A DNA stretch of 64,000 nucleotides. It comes from Magnolia sinica. Lineage: Eukaryota; Streptophyta; Magnoliopsida; Magnoliales; Magnoliaceae. The notes under the pieces were generated by a model. The model saw only the letters and a program-made list of their open reading frames with translations. It did no database searches and had not been told where the DNA came from. The position numbers were made by a program, and so were the translations under genes. The stretch's first letter is position 1. Every line of letters starts with the position of its first letter. Shown here piece by piece: positions 32,501 through 41,935 of this stretch. The stretch is from contig NC_080577.1 in NCBI RefSeq assembly GCF_029962835.1, positions 3,782,001-3,846,000 on the forward strand. Direction: 5' to 3'.

Positions 32501-33929
32501 ATTGTAAAATGTAGTATATAGCTTAAATATAAAATTAGTCTTCTTTTTTTTTTTTTTGGAAAGATAAATTTATTGTGATTATCGTAGTCATGTCCCAACT
32601 ATTTGGGGTTCATAAAGCCAATAATCAAGATTTGAAATAGGAATTGACATGGTTGCTTGGGAAGAAGTTCGACAGCCACCTGACCCACCCGACATCGACA
32701 CTCCATCCAGGCTGAGGACCAGCTGTTACATTGCTACCAGTTGGAATTTCCATGAATCTAGAAATTAATATAAATATTTATATTCATATTTTTATAAAAT
32801 GTAAAAATTAGTAAAAATGTTGAAAATAAGTTTAAGAAAACCCAGGAAAAAAAATCAATTCGACTCAAAAAAAAAAAAAAAACATAAAGTAGATGGAGAT
32901 GAGTTCTCATTGAGTCTACATGAATTACAGTGGTCGAGTTGACTCGAACAGTCTTTTAACGATATGATTTAAGCCAAAAGATTGTGATTGTAAGTGGTGA
33001 GTTTCTGAGTTTTAACATTGTAAATGGACCAGATTTTGCCCTCTTCTGGCAGAAATGTGTAATTCACTTGAGCACTTAGCATGATGGGGGACGGTTTAGT
33101 TAAACTTGTTAAAAGTGCATGCATAGACTGAATACCCATCTATTGTGGACAAAGAAACAATATGGTTTGAAAGCATATTCCTCATTCTTGTTGTGCTCAC
33201 ATTCAAGTTATTCCAAAATGGTTACGTAATGGTAATGGTGGAACACCTTGCTCACATTCATTTTTTGTGAGAGTATGCATTAGCTGCATCTCCCACTACT
33301 GATTATTTGAACATTGATACTCCCGAGTTCTGCATTCCACTGGAAAATAAGTGGACGTGAATCATTCACTGATTATTTTGAACATTGATACTCATTGAGT
33401 TCTGTGTTTCCACTGGAAAATAAGTGGACATGCATCATACATACAGATATTGCTCTCCAATTGATGGGTAGTATGACATTGCTGATTTTCTGTTTCAAAT
33501 GTGCAGAGATCCATGGCGCTTTACAAGAAGCAGATGGAAGAAAGGAATGTGAAGATCTGTACCTCATCATCTCTCGAGTCAAATCTGGAGGAAGTTACCC
33601 CAGCTTCTGATGAGGAGAAAGCAGAGTCGGCGGAGGAGAAAGCAGAGTCAGCGGAGGAGAAAACAGAGGCAGTGGAGGATCACTCTTTGGTAGCTGGCCA
33701 TGCTTCACCTGCTATCAGCTCACCTATTGATGAGGAACAGAGAAATGGGACTAGCAATTCTGACAGTGATTTTTCTTTGGACGCTAACAAGCAACAGTCT
33801 GATGCTGTTTCTGGTTCCATTGTTTTGGCTGATGATGGGTCTCAGGGATGTGAGGCTTTGATGCCTGAGTCGGTTGAGTGTAGGGAAAATTTAAGTCGGA
33901 TACATAATTCTCCTGAAAGTACACATTGA
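17293..33929 (+). CDS. Large Lys/Arg/Ser-rich nuclear-type protein, five exons
   Basis: Exons are 17293-17980, 28735-29539, 30574-32047, 32153-32236 and 33507-33929 (3474 bases, 1157 residues). All junctions are GT-AG and the phases agree (1, 2, 0, 0). The start is the [17 protein letters not shown] methionine, just after a CT-rich 5' leader. Residues 1-500 are dominated by charged, low-complexity KR/DE/S sequence, with a 13-residue imperfect repeat ([13 protein letters not shown]) at about 284-346. The middle is rich in G, W, P and H ([20 protein letters not shown]). A more ordered part at about 948-1035 begins [15 protein letters not shown] and runs into a YKKQMEERN helix. An EEKAESA tandem follows. 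Plant relatives are often auto-named 'zinc finger CCCH domain-containing protein 13', but no CCCH finger is visible here. A role in nuclear RNA processing is suggested only by composition. Gene structure is firm; function is unknown. Confidence 0.88.
18060..18144. repeat. (AT)n microsatellite
   Basis: An uninterrupted AT dinucleotide run of about 85 bases, only 80 bases inside intron 1. A shorter (AT)n run sits at 18331-18350, between two copies of the adjacent duplication. Confidence 0.98.
18148..18530 (+). repeat. Recent 179-bp direct duplication linked by (AT)n
   Basis: The segments 18148-18326 and 18352-18530 align end to end with about three differences (AGCGA/AGTGA, ATTGGTG/ATTCGTG, CAATCATC/CAATCGTC). 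Both copies are preceded by (AT)n runs, and the spacing of 204 includes the second run. This points to a recent duplication or to AT-tract-mediated misalignment. An assembly artefact is a possible alternative. Confidence 0.95.
19728..20574. mobile_element. Putative non-autonomous DNA element rich in TATGCGATCGCATA motifs
   Basis: The left end contains GTGCGATCACATGTG and GTGCATATGCGGTTG. The right end contains the palindromic blocks TATGCGATCGCATATC, GCATATGCATATCGCATATG and CGAATATGCGGTCGCATTTAA. The two ends are roughly inverted relative to each other, and the interior is AT-rich and non-coding. Exact ends and a target-site duplication were not established, so the class is open. Confidence 0.45.
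21590..22258 (-). mobile_element. LINE 3' end fragment with zinc-binding (zf-RVT) domain
   Basis: Read on the minus strand it encodes [20 protein letters not shown], then [20 protein letters not shown] (the C-x2-C...H-x-C zf-RVT knuckle), then [13 protein letters not shown] after at least one frame break. This is the C-terminal signature of plant L1 ORF2. A T-rich 3' part and poly(A) (poly-T at 21584-21603 on the plus strand) end the element. Only the last part of ORF2 is present. Confidence 0.88.
22440..22830 (+). mobile_element. LINE ORF2 C-terminal fragment
   Basis: The frame reads [14 protein letters not shown], then a [20 protein letters not shown]-type block, then MDNL followed by a stop; this is the segment just before the zf-RVT knuckle in plant L1 ORF2. 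Upstream, the phrase GGATTCCTTGGTATTGAA occurs twice (near 22472 and 22604), showing a local duplication. The copy is heavily decayed. Confidence 0.75.
22831..24310 (+). mobile_element. LINE ORF2 3' half, interrupted by another repeat
   Basis: Coding pieces run in order: an [12 protein letters not shown]-like block, [20 protein letters not shown], a [20 protein letters not shown] block, then CLLC and HVFIHCPF of the zf-RVT knuckle with frame damage. Non-LINE sequence occupies about 23617-23870. LINE similarity then resumes with [13 protein letters not shown]-like sequence and a T-rich 3' part ending in A-rich sequence at about 24298-24308. The order fits one LINE split by a later insertion. 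Confidence 0.78.
23617..23870. repeat. Unclassified repeat inserted in a LINE
   Basis: This block separates two parts of the LINE zf-RVT region. It contains CTTGCTCTTAAAGCTCGAAC and several repeats of the type CTCACACGAGCCACCCAACT. These phrases are familiar to me from plant LTR-element ends, but I see no coding or clear termini. It could be a piece of an LTR or other repeat. Confidence 0.4.
24311..24775 (+). mobile_element. Small LINE 3' fragment
   Basis: The frame at 24311-24410 reads [20 protein letters not shown] then VHCSF, the zf-RVT knuckle. Non-coding sequence follows to TTCCAAAAAAAATG near 24765, which looks like a short A tail. It follows directly on the tail of the preceding LINE, so it is a separate insertion or a duplicated end. 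Confidence 0.65.
24751..25218 (+). other. Unrecognised 155-codon open frame with LINE-like 3' tail
   Basis: The frame is rich in K, R and W, with phrases such as [20 protein letters not shown] and [21 protein letters not shown] recognise no domain. The following sequence (ATTTAATGAAATTCTTGTTA then TCTTTCAAAAAAAGG at about 25280-25306) is typical of plant LINE 3' ends. The frame may therefore be transduced or captured host sequence, part of an unfamiliar LINE, or chance. It lies inside intron 1 of the charged-protein gene. Confidence 0.25.
25310..27777. other. Intronic stretch of unclassified repeats
   Basis: Duplicated phrases are present, such as TGCTTATTTATGTTGAGAAGCGCCCA (two copies, near 25434 and 25492, given here only as a landmark family) and TGCAGGGAAGCAT (near 27226 and 27294). 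An AT run lies at 26175-26192. No coding block is recognised. Confidence 0.4.
27778..27951 (+). pseudogene. atpB: Nuclear insertion of chloroplast atpB fragment (NUPT)
   Basis: The frame reads [20 protein letters not shown], then [20 protein letters not shown], then a [17 protein letters not shown] block. This is the plastid ATP synthase beta subunit around the segment that normally reads KESGVINE...YGQMNEPPG...[17 protein letters not shown]. About 174 bases match, starting GGAAATGAAAGAA and ending CTTCTATTTAT, and similarity stops abruptly on both sides. A handful of substitutions (for example G to V, G to R, A to L, R to Q) with no frame break point to a moderately old transfer. It is a fragment of under 60 codons in an intron and cannot encode a working subunit. 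Confidence 0.93.
28898..29086 (+). repeat. Coding minisatellite, 36-39 bp unit, in exon 2
   Basis: AAGATGAAAGGCATAAAGAT and GGAAGATACAGCGA(A/T)TA alternate four to five times, translating as imperfect [13 protein letters not shown] units. The unit length is a multiple of three, so copy number can change without shifting the frame. Relatives probably vary in length here. Confidence 0.9.
29549..29577 (+). repeat. (CT)n tract next to the exon 2 donor
   Basis: A CT run of about 28 bases begins nine bases after the G|GTATTTG donor at 29540. Length changes could affect donor use. Read-through of the donor leads to an in-frame SLSLSLSL stretch and then a stop. Confidence 0.85.
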
Positions 33930-34416
33930 GACGATTTTATATTCCATCCTTTTTAAAATGCCGTTCTCATTCAAAATCATGGGCACTCATCTGTCTGCTG
34001 TTTTGATCCTGCATCATCTAAGTTTTTGTTCTTCCTGCCTGCTTTTCTTTTTCTTTCGATTTTCTTTTTTAATCTTCTTTCCCATCTGTCTGTAATTTCT
34101 TTTGAGAATTAGTAGTTTCAATTGGCTAGAAATGGAACCAGGAGAGATGGGCCTTTGGACCCACTTGTAGGAAATTTCTTTTTGTTTTTTTTTCCCCCTT
34201 CTTTTTGGTTAAGGGATGGTTGGGTTAAGCTTGAACATCCTGCTCTGAGGGCTCTTGACTATTAAGGCGGGCCCCAATGGTATGATTGACAGCCGTTCTG
34301 ATTGGAAATGCTGGGCACAATATAAGGTATTGTTTCTCTTTTATCCAGTAATTTGCCTTTTGCACAATTTGGTTTGTTTAGCTTCTTTTGACAAGCCTGC
34401 CGTCTTATTTTTGCAG
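33930..34416 (+). other. 3' untranslated region and possible 3'-UTR intron
   Basis: Sequence after the stop of the charged-protein gene is T-rich and non-coding. An ATAAG|GTATTG donor-like site at 34327 and a TTTTTGCAG acceptor ending at 34416 could define a 90-base intron in the 3' UTR. Confidence 0.3.
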
Positions 34417-34490
34417 TGATTTGGTGGGAAGCATAGAGCGAGTCTTGGACAAGATGGATGCCCTGTCCAATTGGGTCCGCTATTTGCTTG
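34417..34490 (+). other. Exon-like block downstream of the charged-protein gene
   Basis: A 74-base block between TTTTTGCAG and a TTG|GTAAGC donor is open in one frame (SDLVGSIERVLDKMDALSNW then VRYLLG). It could be a 3'-UTR exon, an alternative terminal exon or chance. Confidence 0.25.
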
Positions 34491-34599
34491 GTAAGCCTGC
34501 TTTTAATCTATGTAATAATAAGAGCCTCACTAGGGATTGTGCAGACTCGAGTCCCACCTGCCGCATGTGTGGGAGGGATGCTGTGCCCGGCCTGGTTCC

Positions 34600-35260
34600 A
34601 ACTAGTTTTGGCTAATTTGGGCTGGTGGTGCAATGTGGGGTAGTTGGGTTGGGTTGAAGGTCAACCTGAAGTCTGTACACAATCCCGAAATGACCCTAAC
34701 CGACTGTGAATGCATGTGAGTGTATTCCTCACCCAACCCAACTCAACCAGAACCCATCCCAATTTCAAATCGGATGGGAGTTGTCCAATGCTAACCCAAT
34801 CCAAGGACCCTGACAACCCGACCCATAATCTTTGTTGGGTTTGTTCGGTTTGGGTTGACCCGAACCCAAGCTGCGGCCTTAATTTGGGCTGAGGCTTAGG
34901 TCCGTGTGCTGTACGTGGGCGTGATTCCTAATCAGACTGAGCCTGGGTTTTGATATGCACAAGTCCCACACTTACAACTGTCCCAACCCAGCCCATCCTG
35001 TCACATACCTCCCAAGTCCCAACTTATTTAAAACTACTGAAATGGTTTACTCAACCATACAGCTGGCAATGTGCCTGGCCCGGATCACGTGAAATCAATA
35101 TCTTGAATATGCCCGGCCCAGCCGGCTCACCTTAGTTAGCTCAAAATCTTGAACCAACCCCATTGCCAGCCCTGCTCGGCTGGCCATTGGTTTCAGAGTT
35201 TCAACCAATATGCATATGTAGCTGCAGGCCTGAGCCTGGAGCTTGGGCTTGGTATCTAAC
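34600..35260. repeat. Dispersed repeat rich in GGGTTGGGTT / AACCCAACCC
   Basis: The stretch carries many inverted copies of GTTGGGTTGGGTTGAA- and CCAACCCAACTCAACC-like blocks. This is the composition of a plant MITE-like family seen also near 42.9 kb. Exact ends were not found, and no gene is present. Confidence 0.45.
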
Positions 35261-35269
35261 TCACAGTTC

Positions 35270-35775
35270 GGCGCAGATTGGGTACTACCCCCACCAGGAC
35301 TTGGCTAGAGGCTGATGGTCCAGTCAGTGGATCTGTGGGGCCTATGGATATCCATATGTTTTATCTGTGCCATCCATCCATTTTGACTGATCATCTTAGG
35401 GCATGGACTCAAAAAGGAGGCAGATTGAAGGCTCAAATGGACCACACCACAAGAAGCAGTGGGGATTGGATTCCTACCGTTGAAAACTTCCAAGGCCCTG
35501 CCGCAGTGTTTATTTGCCATCCAACCTGTTCATAAGGTTGCATAGACATGTATGTGAGAAAACATAACCACCCCCTCCCTCAAAGAAGTTTTCAACGTTA
35601 AACCTCTCAATCCCGTTGCTTCTTGTGGTGTGGTCCACTTGAGCCTTCAATCTGCCTCTTTTTTGGGATCATGCCCTAAAATGACATGACGAAATGGATG
35701 GGCGGTGTGGATAAAATATATGCATCACGGTAGGCCTCTGACAGGACCGTCTGTCTCTAGCGCTGGTGAGGGTAG
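35270..35775. mobile_element. MITE family A, nearly complete palindromic copy
   Basis: The left arm has TATGTTTTATCTGTGCCATC, AGGGCATGGACTC and TGGACCACACCACAAGAAGC. The right arm mirrors it: GCTTCTTGTGGTGTGGTCCA, GATCATGCCCTAAAATGA and GGATGGGCGGTGTGGATAA. The centre holds TTTATTTGCCATCCAACCTG. The whole can fold back on itself. It encodes nothing. Confidence 0.85.
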
Positions 35776-36954
35776 TGCCTAATCTGCGCCCCTCACAGGT
35801 GTGGTTCAGACAAGCGTGGGGCGGTCCCATTTACACACTCGTATCTGGTGTTTACGTCAGGCGCATGTCATGTCAGTGTGCACATCCGCGGGCGAGCGAG
35901 CCCCACCGTCTGTGTCCGGCTCAGAAATCATGCCGTCAGCATTCGATGTACAAAGGCCCTGTAAGCAGACCGACCCTGGTGGATGAGTTTCCATCTCAAG
36001 TGCTGTGTTGGCATGTGCGTGCACGCGATTATGATTGCAACCCACTCTAGCAGGTATATAGCCTTTGCCTTTCTCATTCAGGACGCCATGTTTTCTAATT
36101 TTTAAAAAAAAAAAAAAAACAGAAGGAATGCGGTAGCTCAATGGAAAGCGTCCTTTGCCTCAGCCATTGGGCGTATAGGTCAGAGCACATCTGACTCAGC
36201 TCTCATGAAATCAACGGTCTGAAATAAATTGTGGGACCCATCAACTAAAATGGTTTGATTGCTCCATGGGTGCTGGATACGTACGATTAAAATACCCTTA
36301 TGTTTTCGGTGCTTTATATTATTCTTTGCTTTTACTATTAAAAACTATATATAAATAAAAGAAAAATGACTACAGTAATATGTTTGGAACCTCGTGCTTT
36401 TTGTTAAGATCAGAGGCGTCGACTAGTCAGTTAATGCACACGCCACTAAATATGCCAGCGTGGCAGACAGCTGCAGTATCCAAGCCATAAGTCAGAAGAT
36501 TACCATCATTTAGATCTTCTATCTCAGAAATCAGGTCGATCCATTGGTTGGATGGATCACTATTAACTAAATAAATGAACAGTCTTCGCAAGAAGGCAAA
36601 AAAAAGAGGGCGAAAGCTTTAAAGGGTTTTTGTTTTTTTTTTTTTCCAGACCATTTTTTCTCTATTGAGTACGCCAGTAACATCTACACGGCGAGGTTGA
36701 CCTGACAGAGGGCTTGGGTGTTTCATTTTTCTGTTACATCTAGTTGTACGATAGTGTTACGTCCGACTAGTGCCAAAATGTCAGCTTACCAAGTGTGTAC
36801 CAAAAGATGGACCACCGCTAATCTAGTCTGTATGGCCCACATGAAGAGCGGACGTTCGACTGGCTTGTGTTTTGACTAGAGGTGGAGCCTGTCTGAAGGA
36901 GGACTCTACAATTGGGAGATTGATAAGAGCGTCTCTTTGGAGAACACAGGGCCT
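35776..36954. other. Spacer with no recognised gene
   Basis: GC-rich sequence to about 36060, then a poly-A run (36105-36119) and AT-rich DNA. A TAGCTCAATGG block at 36131 resembles a Pol III A box, but no B box follows. Confidence 0.4.
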
Positions 36955-37900
36955 TGTTGGGAGCCTTAGAGGCAAATTCTGAATTCGAATCACATAATGA
37001 GAAACGGATGCAAACAAAGTACATATAAGAACACATGATTTTATGTGGAAAATTCTTGTGAGAAGAAATCATAACATAAAACAATAAACAAATCCACTAT
37101 GAAAATGAAAGTTTAAGTGATAGAATCACTTATAATACGAGAACTCTCAATTTTTCCCTTCCAAGCCCTAGAATTGACTTGTTCTATCATAATTCCATAT
37201 TACACTCATATATATAATGCTGTACTTAGAATGGTAAACAAATCATGCAATTACGTAAAACCTCACGCATCTTCAATTTAATATGGATCGAACTCATCAT
37301 GTTTGTTCAATGGAATATACTTGAAAGTGTCTAAAGAGTTAATATGAATTTTGTTGATTGCTTAAACCAACATCAATTGCCGCTGATTTCACTGTTTCCT
37401 AGTGTTCATTCTTACGGAACAATTAATCCTCATTAAACCTGACATCACGCCTTATCGTGATCTTTTGTGTAATCTAATTATACAACATGTTTTACACTAT
37501 TATTATAGCTCATAAAGGTATACTTTTCTGTCATGTGATCTATGTTATCTTTCTTTACTGACGATAAATAAAAATAAGCGTCACAACCAAATACTCGTAG
37601 CCCTGATTACTCCACTTTTCTTTTAAAATTTTATTACTAATCAATATATACAAAGACTGATTCATTAAGTAATAAGTTATATTGCTGACGTCAATTCATT
37701 TCTCATTGCTTAACCCAACACTGCTTAAAATATTATAGAGAGCTTGATTCATTCATTTCGCGACATTATTCTTTTTCATTGTATGCATTGAAATCTCCAC
37801 TTTGTTTACAAATTAAAAACATCCAAACAACAGAGCCGTGTAAAAGAACCATACCTTTCCTTAAAAGTTCATCCGTGTCGAATTAGCATAGAGATGGACA
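36955..37900. mobile_element. LTR-like retroelement fossil (Copia-like, uncertain)
   Basis: The block starts TTGTTGGGAGCCTTAGAGGC and contains AACACATGATTTTATGTGGA and AACAAATCCACTATGAAAAT, phrases characteristic to my knowledge of Ty1/Copia LTRs. Beyond about 37.35 kb the AT-rich sequence may be remnants of the interior. It is heavily decayed; no complete domain is seen. Confidence 0.35.
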
Positions 37901-38153
37901 CAAGAAAGGTAATGGCTAGATTTTCGCGTGGGCTTTATTTTTGAAAAACTAACCCACGCGTCTTGGCGCGACAGTACGGGTGAACCAACATATCATGCTG
38001 TGACGTGTCTGTAGAGCGCTTCGTCCTGTTCTATTTCCCGTTAGTCAGAGTTGGACGAAATGTGGTAAAGCCATCTCTCTGCCTAACACGTGTCAAGTTG
38101 TCAAATCTAAATTGTCCAACTACACGGGCTCACTCGTATTTTTAAGTGCTCAA

Positions 38154-39236
38154 GGGCATGTTTGATTTTACTAGGTAAATGTAAATGTAGTGGAAATGGG
38201 AAATAATTATTTCCCCGTATATTACCTTCATCGTGACCTATGATGATTTGACTCTTGCTTTTTAACTCAAAAAATCAAGGAGGCTGCCAAATATTAGGGG
38301 GGCCCACTATGATGGATATGGATTATCCACACCGTCAATCCATCATGCCAACTGAATTTTGGACATAGGCCAAAAAATGAAGCAGATTCAAGTGAACCAT
38401 ACCATGGTAAAAATGTAATCGAACACTTATCGTTAAAAACTTACTGAGGCTACTGTATACTTTGGTGTCGGACACTTGAATGTTAGATTTTTTTCGTTTT
38501 TCAGCAAATGCCTCAAAATGTTAGGGTAAAATAGATGGACGATGCATATATGCCATATACATGATGGTGGGGCCTACAAATTTATGCAGTCATTTTTAAC
38601 CGTTTTTTAAAGCAGGAATACCTTGGCATTTTCAAACAAGTGAAATTTTAATAATGAGGTATTTATAGGGTATTTACCCTGCATTTGGAGAATCAAACAG
38701 GCCTTTAAAGCATGAGCATGAGGGCTTGTTTGACTTTCGAGATGCAGAGTAAATACCCCATTATTACAATTTCACCTGTTTGAAAATGCCAGGTATTCTT
38801 GCTTTCAAAAACAGTCCAAAATGACTGGGTACATTTGTGAGCCCCACCGCCATGTAAATGACATATCGGCATCGTCCATCCGTTTTACCCCAACATTTTA
38901 AGGCATGAACCGTAAAAATAAGAAAAATCCAACATTCAATTGTCCCACACCAAAACAAATGGTGGCCCCAAGAAGTTTTTCACGGTAAGTGTTTGATTAC
39001 ATTTTTACTGTGGTGTGGTCCACTTGAACTTTAAATCTGCCTCATTTTTTGGCTTCTGTCCTAAATTCAGGTGGCATGATGGATGGACAGTGTGGATAAT
39101 CCACATACATCATGGTAGGCCTCCCTAATATTTGGCAGCCTCCCCCATTTTTGGGTTGGAAAAAGCAATAGCCAAGGTAATAATTATTGCCCATTTCCAT
39201 TGCATTTACATTTACCCAGGAAAATCAAACACGCCC
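38154..39236. mobile_element. Giant foldback MITE, PIF/Harbinger-like ends
   Basis: The left end, GGGCATGTTTGATTTTACTA, and the right end, AGGAAAATCAAACACGCCC, are inverted copies. The similarity continues almost to the centre (about 38706-38722), giving two arms of roughly 540 bases. For example CTGCCAAATATTAGGGGGGC on the left mirrors the block around 39109-39142 on the right. The centre itself carries TIR-like GGCCTGTTTGATT / GGGCTTGTTTGAC. Flanking trinucleotides are CAA and TAA, close to the TWA duplication typical of PIF/Harbinger. There is no coding capacity. Confidence 0.88.
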
Positions 39237-39469
39237 TAAGGTTGACCGTTAGCTCTTTTTCTTTTCTACCGTAGATTTGAAGGCCACAGTGTAGGCGGCT
39301 AGGATCATCTTATTTGTGGCTCGCCACGTGTAACGTAGCAATCCTGATTGAAAGAAATTCGCCACATGTAATGTAACGTAGCAATATTGCTCGGACCGGA
39401 AAACTCTACAATGACGTAGCGTGCATAACGCCCAGCTCTCTGGAGTCAGGCCGTTTCACCTGGAAGCGA
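39237..39469. other. Short spacer
   Basis: No feature is recognised between the foldback element and the next MITE half. Confidence 0.4.
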
Positions 39470-39620
39470 GATGTGGGTGGGACCCTGACCATAGGGCCCA
39501 CCTCGATGTATGCATTCTATATCCACGCCGTCCATCTTTTTCTCAAGATTATTTTAGGGCATGGTCCCAAAAATAAAGCAGATACAAATCTCAGGTGGAC
39601 CACACCACAGGTAACAGTGG
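39470..39620 (+). repeat. MITE family A, left half
   Basis: GATGTGGGTGGGACCCTGAC, GGGCCCACCTCGATGTATGC, TATCCACGCCGTCCATCTTT and TGGACCACACCACAGGTAAC form the left arm, nearly identical to the copy starting at about 41578. The right arm is absent, so the copy is truncated. Confidence 0.8.
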
Positions 39621-41074
39621 TCCTCGACTTGGCTGGGCCCCCACCCTTATAGCTGATTCAGGGGTCCCATCCAAGTCGCGTCAGTTTCACCTCGGTAGCG
39701 ACTTCGAGCGTCAGTTTATTGACCGTTGGATTAAACAGGTAATCGAGATTAACCGGCTGGACAGAAAAATAAATAAATCATATCGAGAAATGTTCGAGTG
39801 CTGTCAAATTATATTAATTTGATAATCCACTGGATTGATCTAAACTGACCATTAAGTCTATAACACATTTCAAGGGCTACCATGCAAAAGTGAGACTGAT
39901 CTGAAGATCGAATCCATCCAAAATTCGGGCTTACTTTTTGTAGCCATCCTTTTTCCCAAATCATGGATGGGATGGTCAGGTTGCTAATAGAATTGAATAT
40001 TTACAATCATAAGTAATCCGTGATGCGAGGCTATTAAATAGACGGATAAAATTGTTTGGTTAGACCTATTTTTGACAAATGATCATGACCGTCCATATTT
40101 GAGGCCATTGATTAGATAGTTCGTCTAGATCGGAGTAACTTTACAGCATAAGCTCTATTGTAGCCTACTGCAATCGCGGTTAGAAATCCATTCATTCATT
40201 CAGTTCACCTCTCACGTTAGGACAGAGCCTAAAAATGGGTCATATCCAAAACTCAAGTGGGTCAGAACACAATGCGAACGGGAATGATGGGCCGTCAATT
40301 CCCAACGTTTCCAGTGTCATGCCCCACTTGAGTTTTGGATCTGCATTGTTTTTGGACTCATATACTAATATGAGCTGATGAAACTGCTGGACAGAGTGGA
40401 TGCTCTCATAGAAATTTTGGTGGGCCCCACGTAGCTTTTGCCTTCGGGAACTCCATATAGGTGTGGTCCGGTTGAGATTTTTATCCGATTGATATTTGTA
40501 TCTTTACTCAACCCGGTTGAGCTAAACGTGAATAACGTGTCCGTGGAAAGATAAAATTCCATGGTGACCTCACACAAACTTATAGTGGGCTTCCTATACC
40601 CATTCTTCTCCTTGGTTTGGCCCACCAGAGTTGTGGATGTGGCTAATTTATGTCACTGAGGTCCTCGAATCAAGGATAAAACCTGATGGATAGAGTGGAT
40701 TGAAAACATGTGTTGGAGAGTATTCACCAAACCTCTGTGGACCCAACCTTATTATATGTAAAATCCACTCTATGGGCCCACCATATTGTATATGTAAAAT
40801 CCAGTCCGTCCACCAGGTGAGAACCCCTGTTTCACCGTATATATAAAGTGTCAGCACCACAAAACTTAGATGGGCCATACAAATTGGAAGAATGAGTAGT
40901 TGGGCCTAAAACTTGTATGTTCATGCAGTGTGGCCCGTCTGAGTTTTGGATCAACCTGATTTTCATATTTAACACTTGATTAAGGGATGTAATGAAAGAT
41001 ATCACACAATGGTAGCCACACATATAAACCTACGGTTAGGGTCCTATCCCCATTGTTCCAAGAAAGCGACTGAG
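39621..41074. repeat. Mixed dispersed repeats with GTGGGCCCCAC-type blocks
   Basis: Pieces such as CCCACTTGAGTTTTGGATCT (40324), GGTGGGCCCCACGTAGC (40421) and TTGGCCCACCAGAGTTGTGG (40616) recall diverged MITEs, related in part to a block at 42.5-42.7 kb. Boundaries are unclear and no gene is seen. Confidence 0.45.
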
Positions 41075-41468
41075 TAAACTTTGTGGGGCCCACCGTGAAG
41101 TATGTCTTATCCATGCTGTCCATCTATTTTAGCAGCCCATTTTAGGGTGTGGGTCCAAAATTTGAAGCATATACAAAGCTCAAGTGGATCTTATCACAGG
41201 AAACAGTGGGTATAATGATATCCACGGTTGAAACCTTTTTAATAATGTGATGTCGTTCATAAGGTCATACAGACATATGGACGAATGGAAAACACAAATA
41301 TCAGCCTGATCCAAAGCTTCTGTGGCCCTAATAAGTTTTCTAAGGGTAAGAGTTCAATTCCCACTATTTCATGCGGTGTTTTCCACTTGAGCTTTCGATA
41401 TGCCCTAAAATGAGCCGCTAAAACGGATGGACGGCGTGGATAAGACACATTTATCATGGTGAGCCCCA
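41075..41468. mobile_element. MITE family A, full palindromic copy
   Basis: The left arm contains GTGGGGCCCACCGTGAAGTA and CATGCTGTCCATC. The right arm ends GACGGCGTGGATAAGACACA then TTATCATGGTGAGCCCC. The middle has the ATAAGGTCATACAGACATAT hinge shared with other copies. It is non-coding. Confidence 0.85.
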
Positions 41469-41577
41469 CACTGTACTCAATACACTATGGTATACCGAGT
41501 TACTCGTTACGCAATCCGCGTCGGTGTGGGCCTGCGCAGGAGAGAGCAGGACTTGGCTGGGAACATGTAACCAGCGA

Positions 41578-41935
41578 TGTGGGTGGGACCCTGACTGTAG
41601 GGCCCACCTCGATGTATGCTTTGTATATCCACGCCGTCCATCTGTTTTTCCCCCTTATTTTAGGTCATGGTCCCATAAATCAAGCAGATACAAATTTCAG
41701 TTGGACCACACCACGGGAAACAGTAGTTATTGACCATTAAAATCCTTCAAAAGTTTTGGATATGCTTGAAAGATATCACGGCCACTTTTTCTTGTGGTGC
41801 GGTTCACCTGAAATTTGTATCTGCTTGATTTTTGGGACCATGCCCTAAAATAAGCTGGAAAAATGGGTGGACGGCGTGGATATACAAAGCATACATGGAG
41901 GTGGCCCTTCGGTCAGGGTCCTAACAGATCTCTGG
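41578..41935. mobile_element. MITE family A variant, full palindromic copy
   Basis: The left arm starts GATGTGGGTGGGACCCTGAC and the right arm ends GGTGGCCCTTCGGTCAGGGT, so the ends are inverted. The interior mirrors TATCCACGCCGTCCATCTGT with GGGTGGACGGCGTGGATATA. It shares its ends with the half copy at 39.5 kb and lacks the long central hinge, so it is a shorter subfamily. Confidence 0.87.

Noticed and set aside
17293-33929. Calling the charged protein ZC3H13 or a CCCH zinc-finger protein
   Set aside because: No C-x8-C-x5-C-x3-H pattern is present; the resemblance is only RS/KE-rich composition.
36127-36190. Possible tRNA or SINE (TAGCTCAATGG)
   Set aside because: It has a good A-box match, but no B box at a suitable distance and no tRNA fold.
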